Of a DNA stretch of 36,839 nucleotides, positions 7,265-16,715 are shown in pieces. Made by a program: the position numbers and the translations under genes. The notes beneath the pieces are model-generated. The model saw nothing but the letters and a program-made list of their open reading frames with translations, did not search any database and was not told the origin of the DNA. Numbering within the stretch: the first letter of the stretch is position 1; each line of letters opens with the position of its first letter. The DNA comes from CAWKDC01 sp964383495 (lineage in GTDB: Bacteria > Pseudomonadota > Gammaproteobacteria > JABCZS01), in the NCBI GenBank assembly GCA_964383495.1, contig CAYLHG010000016.1:1-36839 (forward strand). The letters are read 5' to 3'.

Positions 7265-8358
7265 TTCTCCTCCAACTGAATGCGTGCTGTTACATGATCA
7301 TCTGTTTGTTCCGCACTTTCTTGTTTAAAGCTGATGCTTTGATGAGATAAATTGGCTGTCCATGCGTCTAATGTTGAAAAATCTTTTGTTTGCACTGTGG
7401 CAGACAAATGATTTTCTGAAAATTGTATGCTTGTTAATTGAATACCAGGGGACTTGCTTAGAGCATCCCCCAAGGCCGATAATAAAACAAAAAAACGATG
7501 ATTGCTTTGGCCACGTTTTTGTAATTCTCGCGTTAATACTACGCGAGGACTTGTTGCATGTGTTGCACCAGGGATGGCTTGCTGGTACAACGCCAATGTT
7601 TCTTCTTGCAGCACATTTAAACGATGAGATAAAATAACACCTGAAACTATTAAATAAGCAAAATAAAATGCTACAGATCCAGCTAAGGCATATAATGATT
7701 TTTTCAACAAGTTGATATTGCTTCTCTTAGGCTTGATCACAAATTCGCCTTGCAATAAATTAATCGGGACAGGAGATTGTAAAAAATTTTTCACCCAAGC
7801 ATCCGTAAATTCTGCAACACGAACAGGATGACGGATAGCCTTGAACCACGCATCAGATTCTGATGCTGCTAATACGAAACCATGCCATTTATCTTGACGA
7901 ACACACACGCGATCTTCTACATTCCACATTTCCCAAGTATTTTCAGGCATTGGTATTAAATAAATATCAGGACATAATGTTTCTATATCAATGCCTGCTG
8001 TTTTACACATATTAATAGTATTTTCAATATGCGCACGATTCATAACCGCTACTGTTGTTTTCTCCCCTTGATAATCTGCAGCCAATGCCCAATGCACATT
8101 TTCAATAGGTTCTACTATATACTCCTCAATCATATTCGGAACAACAGCTTTCAAAAGTGAGGGCTTTATTTGAGGCAGCACAATGTCTACAAAAGAAACC
8201 CATTCTGTTGGAAATAAAAAACAAACATCGGTATCGCCTACGAGCATTTTCGCTTCAGACAAAACAACATTCAGGTATGAGCTAATGTGATCGTCTTGTA
8301 GAAAATACACATCAACGTTTGTCATCTCTTTTTTGGCGATTAATAATGTTCGACTCAT
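7261..8358 (-). CDS. gspL: Type II secretion protein GspL
   Basis: The 365-residue protein has the GspL layout: a cytoplasmic actin-like domain (about residues 1-220) that recruits the ATPase GspE, one membrane segment (about 222-243, LYALAGSVAFYFAYLIVSG), then a periplasmic domain that pairs with GspM. Sequence conservation of this family is low, so the call leans on domain order and on position between gspK and gspM, overlapping both by 4 bases. Confidence 0.88.
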   Translation of the reverse strand: MSRTLLIAKKEMTNVDVYFLQDDHISSYLNVVLSEAKMLVGDTDVCFLFPTEWVSFVDIVLPQIKPSLLKAVVPNMIEEYIVEPIENVHWALAADYQGEKTTVAVMNRAHIENTINMCKTAGIDIETLCPDIYLIPMPENTWEMWNVEDRVCVRQDKWHGFVLAASESDAWFKAIRHPVRVAEFTDAWVKNFLQSPVPINLLQGEFVIKPKRSNINLLKKSLYALAGSVAFYFAYLIVSGVILSHRLNVLQEETLALYQQAIPGATHATSPRVVLTRELQKRGQSNHRFFVLLSALGDALSKSPGIQLTSIQFSENHLSATVQTKDFSTLDAWTANLSHQSISFKQESAEQTDDHVTARIQLEEK

Positions 8359-9188
8359 ATCCGCACCCCTGCACTTTGATATATCACTCTCCAGCCTTCT
8401 TCTGTCTTTACCAATAAAGTATACATCTGTATTTTACCTTTTGCCTGAATTTCTGTTTTTACTAAATATTGTTTGCTATCATATTTTAGCCATTTATCAA
8501 AACCTTCCTCTGGCACTTTAATGGATAAATGTTGGAGTGCGGAAATAAAATTTTCTTCTGATTCAAAAGGGCCTCGTGAGGACAATACACTTGCTTCATC
8601 TTGTGAAATATTTAAAAAAGCTGCCATAAGCTGAGGAGGCATAGTATTAACATTCATTGCGTATGCGTCATTCCTATTGGCCTGCACGTAGGGCAGTAAT
8701 TTATCGTACGACTGTTTTGAAAAAGCCAATATAGGTTGCATGTCGCTTATCATTACCAAAGACAATGACTGATGAATGGCTTGAAAAACAGATTCCTCAA
8801 TTCCCAATGAAGCCGTTAATCTTTTAAAGATACTGGAAGCGCTTTCCTTCTCTTCGCTATCCTCATTCAATAAAACATTCACATTGAATAATCCATCTAC
8901 ATCTATGATTGAAATATGCACTGTCGCATTATTCAATGTGGTTTCATATATTTCGTGTGTCTTTTGAGTGATCTCTTTTTGCTCAAGCATTGACAACGCC
9001 CACGCAACACCACTTTGTGCAGCAGCTTTGGCAATAATGGCTTCCTGTAAATGATCGTATCGCCTCATATCATGCGACAAAGATAAAATCATGCTTGTTG
9101 CCAAAATAACCACCAAGGTGCATAAGCCCATTGCAAAAACGAGCGCACTTCCGCTTTGTGATTTTTTTAAGGAAAACTGAAAACCCAT
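8355..9188 (-). CDS. gspK: Minor pseudopilin GspK
   Basis: The 277-residue protein has the N-terminal pilin-like segment KSQSGSALVFAMGLCTLVVILA and the large alpha-helical insert typical of GspK, including the NVNTMPPQLMAAFL block (helix-hairpin-helix-like). GspK caps the GspI-J-K tip of the pseudopilus. It is shorter than many GspK proteins (about 320 residues). It overlaps gspJ by 22 bases at its start and gspL by 4 at its end. Confidence 0.88.
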   Translation of the reverse strand: MGFQFSLKKSQSGSALVFAMGLCTLVVILATSMILSLSHDMRRYDHLQEAIIAKAAAQSGVAWALSMLEQKEITQKTHEIYETTLNNATVHISIIDVDGLFNVNVLLNEDSEEKESASSIFKRLTASLGIEESVFQAIHQSLSLVMISDMQPILAFSKQSYDKLLPYVQANRNDAYAMNVNTMPPQLMAAFLNISQDEASVLSSRGPFESEENFISALQHLSIKVPEEGFDKWLKYDSKQYLVKTEIQAKGKIQMYTLLVKTEEGWRVIYQSAGVRI

Positions 9189-9688
9189 ACAACATCCCCT
9201 ATGGTAGGATCAGTAAAACTTAACTTAAGTGCTCTTATTTCTTCTTCTGCTTTTGAAGGAACAGAAATATCATACCATGTATCTTGGGACAACCACTCCC
9301 ATTGTATATTATCTGCCACTTTCAGCAAAATTTGTACGGATTTTTCATCATTATGGTAAACATGGCGCAATAATTTTTCATTTTCCCAAAAATATTCAAT
9401 GTTCGCACTATGTGAAAAAGCATCATCACCAAATTCAATAACTCTTTCAAATAAGATATTTTTTTCAGTAAAAATCAGAGGAGTGTCGCCATCCATTTTC
9501 TGCGAAATGTCATTAGATAGCGTGGTATAAGCAAATGATAAGGATGTCAACACTGCTTCATGATTTTTTTGTATTTCTTTTGCCTTAATCATTTGCTGAA
9601 AACTAGAAAGCGCAGCAACAGAAATGATGCTTAATATAAAAATAGAAATCAATACTTCAACCAACGTAAATGCTTTTATATTATTCAT
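9167..9688 (-). CDS. gspJ: Minor pseudopilin GspJ
   Basis: From the ATG at 9688 (AGGTG upstream) the protein is 173 residues and begins MNNIKAFTLVEVLISIFILS, a type III prepilin leader plus hydrophobic helix. The residue before the cleavage Phe is Ala rather than the usual Gly. GspJ forms the pseudopilus tip with GspI and GspK. A 12-codon upstream extension is open but would put an atypically long leader before FTLVE. The start overlaps gspI by 8 bases. Confidence 0.88.
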   Translation of the reverse strand: MNNIKAFTLVEVLISIFILSIISVAALSSFQQMIKAKEIQKNHEAVLTSLSFAYTTLSNDISQKMDGDTPLIFTEKNILFERVIEFGDDAFSHSANIEYFWENEKLLRHVYHNDEKSVQILLKVADNIQWEWLSQDTWYDISVPSKAEEEIRALKLSFTDPTIGDVVWVFSFP

Positions 9689-10100
9689 TTTCACCTGCCG
9701 ATTCTTTTTGGTCTTCTTGCTCATCTTCTGTTTCTTTTGTCGGCAAATAATATAAAAAAGATAATGATGTTAATTTCGTATCGCGAGGTTTTGATATCAC
9801 ATCTACTGTCACACGCTGCATCAAACCCTCCGACACAGATACTGCTTTCCATCGCCAGCGCTTTCCCGCCATCATTACTTCATCTTGGAAATGTGCGCCT
9901 TCCACAACTGTCCCCCACAAACCTAAATTGATTTCTGTTGCTGCATTTTGAGCCACCCACAGCACCACCGTTTTTTCTTCTAACGATGTCACTGTGCGTG
10001 ACACATGGCTTGATGTGCTTATCACTCCCATAAAAGTCAACGCTAAAATAAATAACGCAACCATGACTTCAATTAAAGTGAATGCGCGAATTTTTTTCAT
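9681..10100 (-). CDS. gspI: Minor pseudopilin GspI
   Basis: The 139-residue protein starts MKKIRAFTLIEVMVALFILA, a short basic prepilin leader and N-terminal helix characteristic of GspI, followed by the AQNAATEINL block of the family. Ala, not Gly, precedes the cleavage Phe. The ATG lies two bases after the gspG stop. A Glu-rich tail ends the protein (about residues 122-139). The gene normally between gspG and gspI, gspH, is absent. Confidence 0.88.
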   Translation of the reverse strand: MKKIRAFTLIEVMVALFILALTFMGVISTSSHVSRTVTSLEEKTVVLWVAQNAATEINLGLWGTVVEGAHFQDEVMMAGKRWRWKAVSVSEGLMQRVTVDVISKPRDTKLTSLSFLYYLPTKETEDEQEDQKESAGENE

Positions 10101-10102
10101 GA

Positions 10103-10528
10103 TCAATTTGATTGCCAATTACCAATATCAGATGAAGTGCCCTCACCGCCTTCACGCCCATCTGCGCCTAAGGAAAATACATCAACATCACCATAAACAC
10201 CCGGGTTGCGATATTGATAATCATGCCCCCACGGATCTTTTGGTAAGCGTTTCAAATACGCACTGGCACTGTAATGCTCAGGCACAGGTGGCACGGTTGG
10301 TCTTTGAACCAATGCGGCTAAGCCTTGTCCTTGTGAAGGATACTGTCCATTATCTAAGCGGTACAAATCTAATGCACTTTCAATGCGCAAAACATCTTGT
10401 TGTGCTTTCACCATCTTTGCTTCATCTGGCCGAGACATGATTTGGGGCACTACAAATGCAGCCAAAATTCCTAAAATCACCACCACTACCATCACTTCAA
10501 TTAATGTAAATCCACGAATTGCTTTCAT
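10103..10528 (-). CDS. gspG: Major pseudopilin GspG
   Basis: The protein of about 141 residues has the canonical prepilin site RGFTLIEVMVVVVILGILAA. It also has the GspG-specific C-terminal features: DNGQYPSQGQGLAAL, LPKDPWGHDYQYRNPG, and an acidic Ca-site loop (GADGREGGEGTSSDIGNW). It polymerises into the pseudopilus that pushes substrates through GspD. AAGAGGTG precedes two consecutive ATGs (10531 and 10528); the second has the better spacing, and a GTG at 10534 is also in frame. Confidence 0.95.
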   Translation of the reverse strand: MKAIRGFTLIEVMVVVVILGILAAFVVPQIMSRPDEAKMVKAQQDVLRIESALDLYRLDNGQYPSQGQGLAALVQRPTVPPVPEHYSASAYLKRLPKDPWGHDYQYRNPGVYGDVDVFSLGADGREGGEGTSSDIGNWQSN

Positions 10529-10537
10529 CATCACCTC

Positions 10538-11734
10538 TTAAAATTGCGTTGCTGAGAAAATAGGCAATAATACCGCCAATACAATAAATAATACAACACC
10601 ACCCATCACTAATATCATAACAGGTTCAAATAAAGATAGCCCTTTTTGAAGCGCATGTTCTAATTCATTTTCTTGCTGTTTAGCAGCGCGATCAATCATT
10701 TGCTCTAATTTTCCTGCACGCTCACCAGACGCAATCATATGCAAGCTCATGGGGCTGAAATAATGTGACTGTGCCAATCCTTGGTGCAAACTTATGCCCT
10801 CTTGCACTTGTTTCATCACGTGCGTCATCGAAGCGGCAATAGGCCGAGAACTCACCACCTGTTGCGCTGCTTTTAAGGCATCTAATAAAGGAACACCTGC
10901 TGCTAATAATAACGCTAATGTTCGCATCAGTCGCGCTGTTTCTACTTGTCGAATAATGCGCCCTAGTACAGGCAAGCGTAAAACCCATGCATCAAAACGA
11001 AAGGCAAAAGCTTCTTTTTTTAATGCTTGGCGCAAAGCAAAAAAGCCGCCTAGCATCGCTAATAATAGAGGCAATCCTAATATTTTAAAACCCTGGCTAA
11101 TAGTTAACAATAATTTTGTCGGCAAAGGCAACTCTTGACCATTACCAATAAAAACATCTAATAATTGTGGCACAACATTGATCATTAAAATCGCAGTAAA
11201 AATCAATGAGACTGATAATACAAAACTAGGGTAAATCAACGCTTGCGTTACTTTATCGCGCAATCTTTCTGTTTCTTCTAAGTGATCAGCGAGGCTCACC
11301 AACACTTTTGCTAAATCCCCCGATGCTTCTGCCGCTCCAACGCTTGCGCAATACAAATGTGAAAATACATGAGGATGTTCTTTTAAAGCCTGGCTAAACG
11401 CATAACCTTCTGATACTTTATTTCTCACTACCATTAATACATGTTTAGCTGCTTGCGATTCTGTTTGCGCAATTACGCCATCTAGCGATTGAGCCAAAGG
11501 TAATTCAGCTTCTAATAATGTAGCCAATTGACGTGTCAATAAAGTAACGTCTCGATATGAAATGCGCTTTGCCCTGCCACCAGCTTTTTTCCCAGCAGAA
11601 ACTTCATTCACGGTTACAGGAATAAAACCACGCTCACGCAATATATTTCTCGCCATTTTAGTGCTTTCTGCATCCAATACACCTTTTTCTTTTTTTCCTT
11701 TGGCATTGAGCGCAACAAATTCATACGCGTTCAT
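10538..11734 (-). CDS. gspF: Type II secretion platform protein GspF
   Basis: The 398-residue polytopic inner-membrane protein has the two T2SSF repeats, each a cytoplasmic helical domain followed by hydrophobic segments (about 165-190 and 215-235, plus a C-terminal one at 370-395), and the motif LLAAGVPLLDALKAA. It anchors the pseudopilus base and contacts GspE and GspL. Its start overlaps the gspE stop by 4 bases. Confidence 0.95.
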   Translation of the reverse strand: MNAYEFVALNAKGKKEKGVLDAESTKMARNILRERGFIPVTVNEVSAGKKAGGRAKRISYRDVTLLTRQLATLLEAELPLAQSLDGVIAQTESQAAKHVLMVVRNKVSEGYAFSQALKEHPHVFSHLYCASVGAAEASGDLAKVLVSLADHLEETERLRDKVTQALIYPSFVLSVSLIFTAILMINVVPQLLDVFIGNGQELPLPTKLLLTISQGFKILGLPLLLAMLGGFFALRQALKKEAFAFRFDAWVLRLPVLGRIIRQVETARLMRTLALLLAAGVPLLDALKAAQQVVSSRPIAASMTHVMKQVQEGISLHQGLAQSHYFSPMSLHMIASGERAGKLEQMIDRAAKQQENELEHALQKGLSLFEPVMILVMGGVVLFIVLAVLLPIFSATQF

Positions 11735-13191
11735 GATGATAGGTCCATCACACGAAGCACTTCTTCTAACGTTGTTTCACCCGAGACCACACGCTGAATA
11801 CCTGCTGATTTAATAGAAGGATATTTTTGGTGTGCATATACTTTAATTTGCCCTTCTGTTTTATCTTCGTGAATCATTTGCTTTAAAATATCATCCACTA
11901 ATATAATTTCATATACCGCCATTCTTCCTTTATATCCTGTGTATTCACAAGTTTCACATCCTTGTGCTGTAAATACTTGCAATGGCTCTTCAATCGGATA
12001 ATCCAAGCATTTTTTAAATGCAACATCTGCTTCAATAGGCTTTTTACATTCAGCACATAATTTTCTAACAAGCCGCTGCGCAATCACCGCCTCTAAGGTG
12101 GATGCAATTAAATAGGACGCCACCCCCATATCACGCAAACGTGTAATCGCACCTATCGCTGTGTTCGTATGCAATGTTGACAGCATTAAATGTCCTGTTA
12201 AGGAAGCCTGAATAGCAATATCAGCTGTTTCTAAATCTCGCACTTCACCCACCATAACAATATCAGGATCTTGACGAAGAATAGCGCGCAACCCTCTTGC
12301 AAATGTCATACCAATTTTTGCATTCACTTGAGATTGCCCAATGCCTTGCAATTCATATTCCACCGGATCTTCTACTGTTAAAATATTACGAGAATGATCA
12401 TTTAATTCATTTAAAAAAGCATATAAAGTTGTTGTTTTACCCGCGCCCGTTGGTCCTGTCACCAAAATAATTCCATGTGGCTTTTGTTTTAATTGCTTCA
12501 TCAATTGTAAATCATGAGAGGTTAGGCCTAAAGTATCTAATGTTAATGCAACACTTTCTTTATCTAATAAACGCAGCACAATGCGTTCACCATGGCTAGA
12601 AGGTAAAGTAGACACACGAACATCCACTTGCCTTCCACCTATTTGCAAGGCAATACGTCCATCTTGTGGCAAACGTTTTTCTGCGATATTCAATTTAGCC
12701 ATGATTTTCAAGCGCGAAATAATCAACGGCGCTAATTTTGCAGGCAATTTCATTTTTGTTTTTAATACACCATCTAAACGCATGCGAAATATTAAATCAT
12801 TTTTATAAGTTTCCACATGAATATCTGAAGCTTTTTCTTTTAGAGCTTGTGCAATCAACGCGTTGATTAATCGGATAATAGGCGCTTCTTGCTCTGTATC
12901 TAACAAGTCTTCCACAGTTTGCAATTCGTATGCAACCACTTCCAAATCCATGGCTTTTTCAGCGCGCTCGTGCAACCCGCCCTCTGCTTGGCTGTGGTAA
13001 AATTGCTCTAGTAGTTGATCAAATGCTTTGTTTTCCATTCGTTCTACATCACACGGCGCAGCCAGTGTTCGTTTTACTTCAAGCAATATATCAAGTGGCG
13101 TTTCTTGTCGGCATTTTAACGTAACATGGCCTTGTTTTTCCTGCAGCAACACACCAAACCGTTTTGAAAAGGCGTAGGGCAGTGTGTGCAT
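11731..13191 (-). CDS. gspE: Type II secretion ATPase GspE
   Basis: The 486-residue secretion ATPase has an N-terminal GspL-binding region and the NTD block ASDIHVE (about 121). The Walker A GPTGAGKTTT is at about 246-255, an Asp box around EDPVEYE, and Walker B VGEVRD at about 314. The GHLMLSTLHTN His box follows, and a four-cysteine zinc module (CAEC...CETC) lies near residues 390-435. It powers pseudopilus assembly from the cytoplasm. It starts 4 bases after the gspD stop, with GAGGAG as ribosome binding site. Confidence 0.96.
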   Translation of the reverse strand: MHTLPYAFSKRFGVLLQEKQGHVTLKCRQETPLDILLEVKRTLAAPCDVERMENKAFDQLLEQFYHSQAEGGLHERAEKAMDLEVVAYELQTVEDLLDTEQEAPIIRLINALIAQALKEKASDIHVETYKNDLIFRMRLDGVLKTKMKLPAKLAPLIISRLKIMAKLNIAEKRLPQDGRIALQIGGRQVDVRVSTLPSSHGERIVLRLLDKESVALTLDTLGLTSHDLQLMKQLKQKPHGIILVTGPTGAGKTTTLYAFLNELNDHSRNILTVEDPVEYELQGIGQSQVNAKIGMTFARGLRAILRQDPDIVMVGEVRDLETADIAIQASLTGHLMLSTLHTNTAIGAITRLRDMGVASYLIASTLEAVIAQRLVRKLCAECKKPIEADVAFKKCLDYPIEEPLQVFTAQGCETCEYTGYKGRMAVYEIILVDDILKQMIHEDKTEGQIKVYAHQKYPSIKSAGIQRVVSGETTLEEVLRVMDLSS

Positions 13192-13195
13192 TGCA

Positions 13196-15202
13196 TCACT
13201 CCTCAGCAGTTAGAAAAGGCTTAGGCAGCTCTGCATCACTACGGTGCCAAGGCGGCAATAACGTACTGTTATCTACATTATTCGGCTCATGGCTTAAAAT
13301 TTGTAAATTGCGAATTGTTGTATATTTTCCTTCGGTAGCTATTTTACTTTGTTCGCCATCGCGCAAAATCACCGGCCTCAAAAAAATCATGAGATTTGTT
13401 TTTTCACTGGTTAGTTTATCACTTTGAAATAATTTTCCAAATAAAGGAATGTCACCCAAGAAAGGCACTTTTGCAATATCCACATGATCTTCTGTAGAAA
13501 TTAAACCACCCAATACCAAGATATCACCGTCATCTACTAACACTTCTGTGGTAATTTCACGCATAGAAGTAGTCGGTTTATCTAGCATTAATGGCCCTAG
13601 ATTATCCACTTTTTGCAAAATTTGCATTTGAATTGCATTGCCGCTTGTAATTTGTGGCAAAATATTTAATTCCAACCCCACATCACGATATTCTGTGGTA
13701 ATAAAAGGTGTGACTGTATTTTCACCACCCGTTGTTGCATACTCACCAATAGGAAAAGGAATAATAGAACCTACTTTAATTTGCGCAGAGGTATTATCCA
13801 TCGCTACCAAAGAAGGGGTTGATAAAATGTTTACACTGCTATCAGATTCTAATGCATGCAACATAAACCGTAATGAACCACCACGAATAAATCCAACTGT
13901 TAAGCCTGCACCAGGCAACGTTGGATTACCCGCATCTAAATTGGTTTGATACGTATTTAAGAACCCATCATTTCCAGCAGAAGGAAAGCTTGTACCACCG
14001 GCGAGGTCTCCCGCGCCGCGCCACTCAACACCCCATTCATCCGCTTTATTACCACGCACTTCAACGATAATGGCTTCCACCAACACTTGTGCACGACGTA
14101 CATCTAAACGGCTGATTACATTCTTCATGCTGCGCATTAAACTAGGTGGCGCTGTGATGATCAACGCATTTGTATTAGGCTCTGCTTGCACACCGTATGG
14201 CCCGATCACAATACCTGCAGATTGACGATTACTTTCTAATGTATCATCCCCTCTTTTTTGATGCAGCTGGGATTGTGTTGCATCAAACACAGTGGGTTGC
14301 GTAGTTTGTGAACGCGCTGCAGTACGCGCTGAATTAGGTGAACGCGCTTCTAACTGCGCAGCGTAACTGTCCAAAATATTCCCCAATACTGGCACTAGTA
14401 TTTCTGCTTTTTGATATTTTAAATAAATCACTTCCGTATTGCCTTGATCAGACACAGGAACATCTAATTTTGCAATTAAATCTCGTATATTAGTACGGCT
14501 TGCTTTATCACCACTGAAAATCACACTATTTGTTCTATCATCTGCACCCAGTGTAATATTGCCCATATCGTTACTGCGACGCTGCGTTTGCAACATTTGT
14601 CCTAACGCGCTCACCACGTCTCCTGCAGAAGCATTTTTTAACGTCACTATTTCCATGCCTTCTGCATCTTCTACATCTAAACTTTTGATCAATGCCGTGA
14701 TGCGCGCTACATTCGAAGCGCGATCAGCAATGATCAAACTATTTGAAGGTCCATACGCTGCTAAATGCCCAGAGGGAGATACAAGATTACGCAATGTCGG
14801 CACCATTTGTGCTGCAGGCACATGTTTGAGCACAATCACTTCGGCTACCACTGCCGCACCTTTTTTTTGTGATACGTCACTGCCAATATGCCGCATTTGT
14901 GTATCCGGCACAATTTTAATCACATCTCCTTCAGGAATCGCAGCGTAGCCTAGTACTTGCAAAGCAGACAAATACACTTCATATGTTTCTTCGCTGCTTA
15001 AATCTGCAGAAGAAATCATGGTGATTTTGCCAGAAACACTCGGATCTAAAATAAAATTTTTACCGGTGACACGTGACACTTCTTCAGTCACTATTTTGAC
15101 ATCAACATCTTGCAAGTTCCAACGGCGTTTTTCAGCTGAAAACAAAGGAAGCGCAAGCAGCACGCCTAAAATAATAACTGCCATTTTTGGAAAATACTTC
15201 AT
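13196..15202 (-). CDS. gspD: Type II secretion outer-membrane secretin GspD
   Basis: The 668-residue secretin has a signal peptide (about 1-22), N0-N3 periplasmic domains (N0 begins RRWNLQDVDVKIVTEEVSRVTG), and a C-terminal secretin domain. The latter includes LSTPSLVAMDNTSAQIKVG and the conserved end VPFLGDIPLFGKLF. It forms the 15-mer outer-membrane gate. A Ser/Thr/Gln-rich linker sits in the N3 region (about residues 285-320). No gspS pilotin gene is in the window. Confidence 0.96.
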   Translation of the reverse strand: MKYFPKMAVIILGVLLALPLFSAEKRRWNLQDVDVKIVTEEVSRVTGKNFILDPSVSGKITMISSADLSSEETYEVYLSALQVLGYAAIPEGDVIKIVPDTQMRHIGSDVSQKKGAAVVAEVIVLKHVPAAQMVPTLRNLVSPSGHLAAYGPSNSLIIADRASNVARITALIKSLDVEDAEGMEIVTLKNASAGDVVSALGQMLQTQRRSNDMGNITLGADDRTNSVIFSGDKASRTNIRDLIAKLDVPVSDQGNTEVIYLKYQKAEILVPVLGNILDSYAAQLEARSPNSARTAARSQTTQPTVFDATQSQLHQKRGDDTLESNRQSAGIVIGPYGVQAEPNTNALIITAPPSLMRSMKNVISRLDVRRAQVLVEAIIVEVRGNKADEWGVEWRGAGDLAGGTSFPSAGNDGFLNTYQTNLDAGNPTLPGAGLTVGFIRGGSLRFMLHALESDSSVNILSTPSLVAMDNTSAQIKVGSIIPFPIGEYATTGGENTVTPFITTEYRDVGLELNILPQITSGNAIQMQILQKVDNLGPLMLDKPTTSMREITTEVLVDDGDILVLGGLISTEDHVDIAKVPFLGDIPLFGKLFQSDKLTSEKTNLMIFLRPVILRDGEQSKIATEGKYTTIRNLQILSHEPNNVDNSTLLPPWHRSDAELPKPFLTAEE

Positions 15203-15219
15203 GCCTGCTACTACCTTCG

Positions 15220-15657
15220 TTATAATCTAGAAGCAGGCAATAATAGCATGCTTTGTTCACCTGCTTTTTCAAGCACCACTTGTTCATCGTGCACAGCAAC
15301 AAGCGTAGTACCGTTAGGTAAGCGGTCTCCCACTATATACAACTTGGGTGGTTTGCCTTGCGTGCCAATAATAGCAGAGCCTGTCTCAGGCGTAGAGGAT
15401 GTGAAAATACCGCGCAATAATAAACCGCCTTCTGTGATTTTCAATAAAGAAGGCGCTTTTCCAAATAGGGATTCTATATCTATTGTTTGTTCTGCGCGGG
15501 GAGCGGCGCCCGTAGAAGTAATTTGCTGAGGATTAGGCAAAATAGAAATAGCTTGCCACAACCCTACTAATGAATGAAGTATGAACATACCCGCCAAACT
15601 CAGTAACGCCCAAGGCATAAAAGGAAAAACCTTCTTAATATAATTAGATAACAACAC
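15220..15657 (-). CDS. gspC: Type II secretion protein GspC (HR domain only)
   Basis: The 145-residue protein has a cytoplasmic N-terminus, one membrane segment (about 15-35, PWALLSLAGMFILHSLVGLW), and the homology-region domain (about 58-145: ESLFGKA...LRGIFTSS...GDRLPNGTTLVAVH) that docks on the GspD N0 domain. It ends there; the PDZ or coiled-coil domain of classical GspC is missing. The start is GTG at 15657 with GGGGGAAG upstream. First gene of the gsp operon. Confidence 0.88.
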   Translation of the reverse strand: MLLSNYIKKVFPFMPWALLSLAGMFILHSLVGLWQAISILPNPQQITSTGAAPRAEQTIDIESLFGKAPSLLKITEGGLLLRGIFTSSTPETGSAIIGTQGKPPKLYIVGDRLPNGTTLVAVHDEQVVLEKAGEQSMLLLPASRL

Positions 15658-15755
15658 GCTTCCCCCTCACTGCAAACAATTGTTCATCAACAACTTGGAA
15701 CGCTTACTCCTGCAACCACTACTTTTAAATAGTTTGATGATTTGCTCAAGCTCAT

Positions 15756-15784
15756 ACTTTACTCGGTTTACCCCCCCAAGTCAA
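15756..15784 (-). promoter_or_regulatory. Promoter of the gsp operon
   Basis: On the minus strand TTGACT (15784-15779), a 17-base spacer containing seven G, and TAAAGT (15761-15756) precede gspC by about 100 bases. The rest of the 176-base divergent region toward hslO contains no further gene; the hslO ribosome binding site is AAGGTG before its ATG. Confidence 0.5.
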
Positions 15785-15833
15785 TAGCGTGGTAAGATAC
15801 CTCTATGGATTCAATTTTAATTAAGGTGATGTT

Positions 15834-16715
15834 ATGTCGTTGATAGAGCAAGATATTATACAAGGCTTCATGTTTCAGGGCATGCCTATTCGCGGCGTTC
15901 TCGTACGGCTTCATGGCTGCTATCAAGTGGCGTTAAGCAAACACCACTACCCTTATGTGGCGCAAGGGTTATTGGCAGAGGCGCTCTGTATCGCTGCCTT
16001 GTTATCCCACACCACTAAAATTAAAGGGACCGTTTCTCTTCAAGCTCAAGGCACTTATCCTATTAGCTTGCTTTTAGCAGAATGCACCGATAAATACCAT
16101 TTGCGGGGGCTAGTCAAGCATAGCGAAACGGTGATGCCCGGCAATCTAGCGGAATTATTTGGCGCAGGCCAAATGGCTGTGACAATGAAATTAGATGATA
16201 AGCCTCAACAATACCAGGGCGTTATTCCACTGGTGGGAGAAAATATGGCGCAAGCGATTGAAAGTTATTTTATTCAATCAGAACAAATTCCCACCAAAAT
16301 ATATCTTGCCCATGACGGCAATTCCGCCGCAGGCTTATTATTGCAAATTCTCCCCAGCGATTTACCTTCTGCACCTAACGATTGGCAACACGTGACCACA
16401 CTGAGCAATACCCTCACCCCCGAAGAGTTACTAGGGCTTTCTAATACAGACATTTTGCGACGCTTGTACCATCAAGAATCCATACATTTATTTGAAACTC
16501 AACCACTCACTTTTAGATGTTCTTGTTCGCGTACGCGCATTGAGGCCATGTTAATTTCGTTGGGTGAGACTGCATTAAAATCTGTTTTAGCAGAACAAGG
16601 AATGATTGATACGCATTGTGAATTTTGCAATCATCATTATATTTTTGATGCTGTGGATGTGCATCAATTATTAGCAGACCCCACCAGCCATACGTTTTCA
16701 AATAAGGAGCATTGA
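15834..16715 (+). CDS. hslO: Redox-regulated chaperone Hsp33
   Basis: The 293-residue protein is the usual Hsp33 length. It carries the C-terminal zinc/redox switch: CSC at about residue 230 (CSCSRTRIEAML) and CEFC about 33 residues later (CEFCNHHYIFD). In the reduced cytoplasm these cysteines bind zinc; oxidation releases it and activates holdase function. The N-terminal domain has the SLIEQDIIQGFMFQG and RGVLVRL blocks. It overlaps dsbB by one base (TGATG), so the pair is translationally coupled. Confidence 0.96.
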   Translation: MSLIEQDIIQGFMFQGMPIRGVLVRLHGCYQVALSKHHYPYVAQGLLAEALCIAALLSHTTKIKGTVSLQAQGTYPISLLLAECTDKYHLRGLVKHSETVMPGNLAELFGAGQMAVTMKLDDKPQQYQGVIPLVGENMAQAIESYFIQSEQIPTKIYLAHDGNSAAGLLLQILPSDLPSAPNDWQHVTTLSNTLTPEELLGLSNTDILRRLYHQESIHLFETQPLTFRCSCSRTRIEAMLISLGETALKSVLAEQGMIDTHCEFCNHHYIFDAVDVHQLLADPTSHTFSNKEH

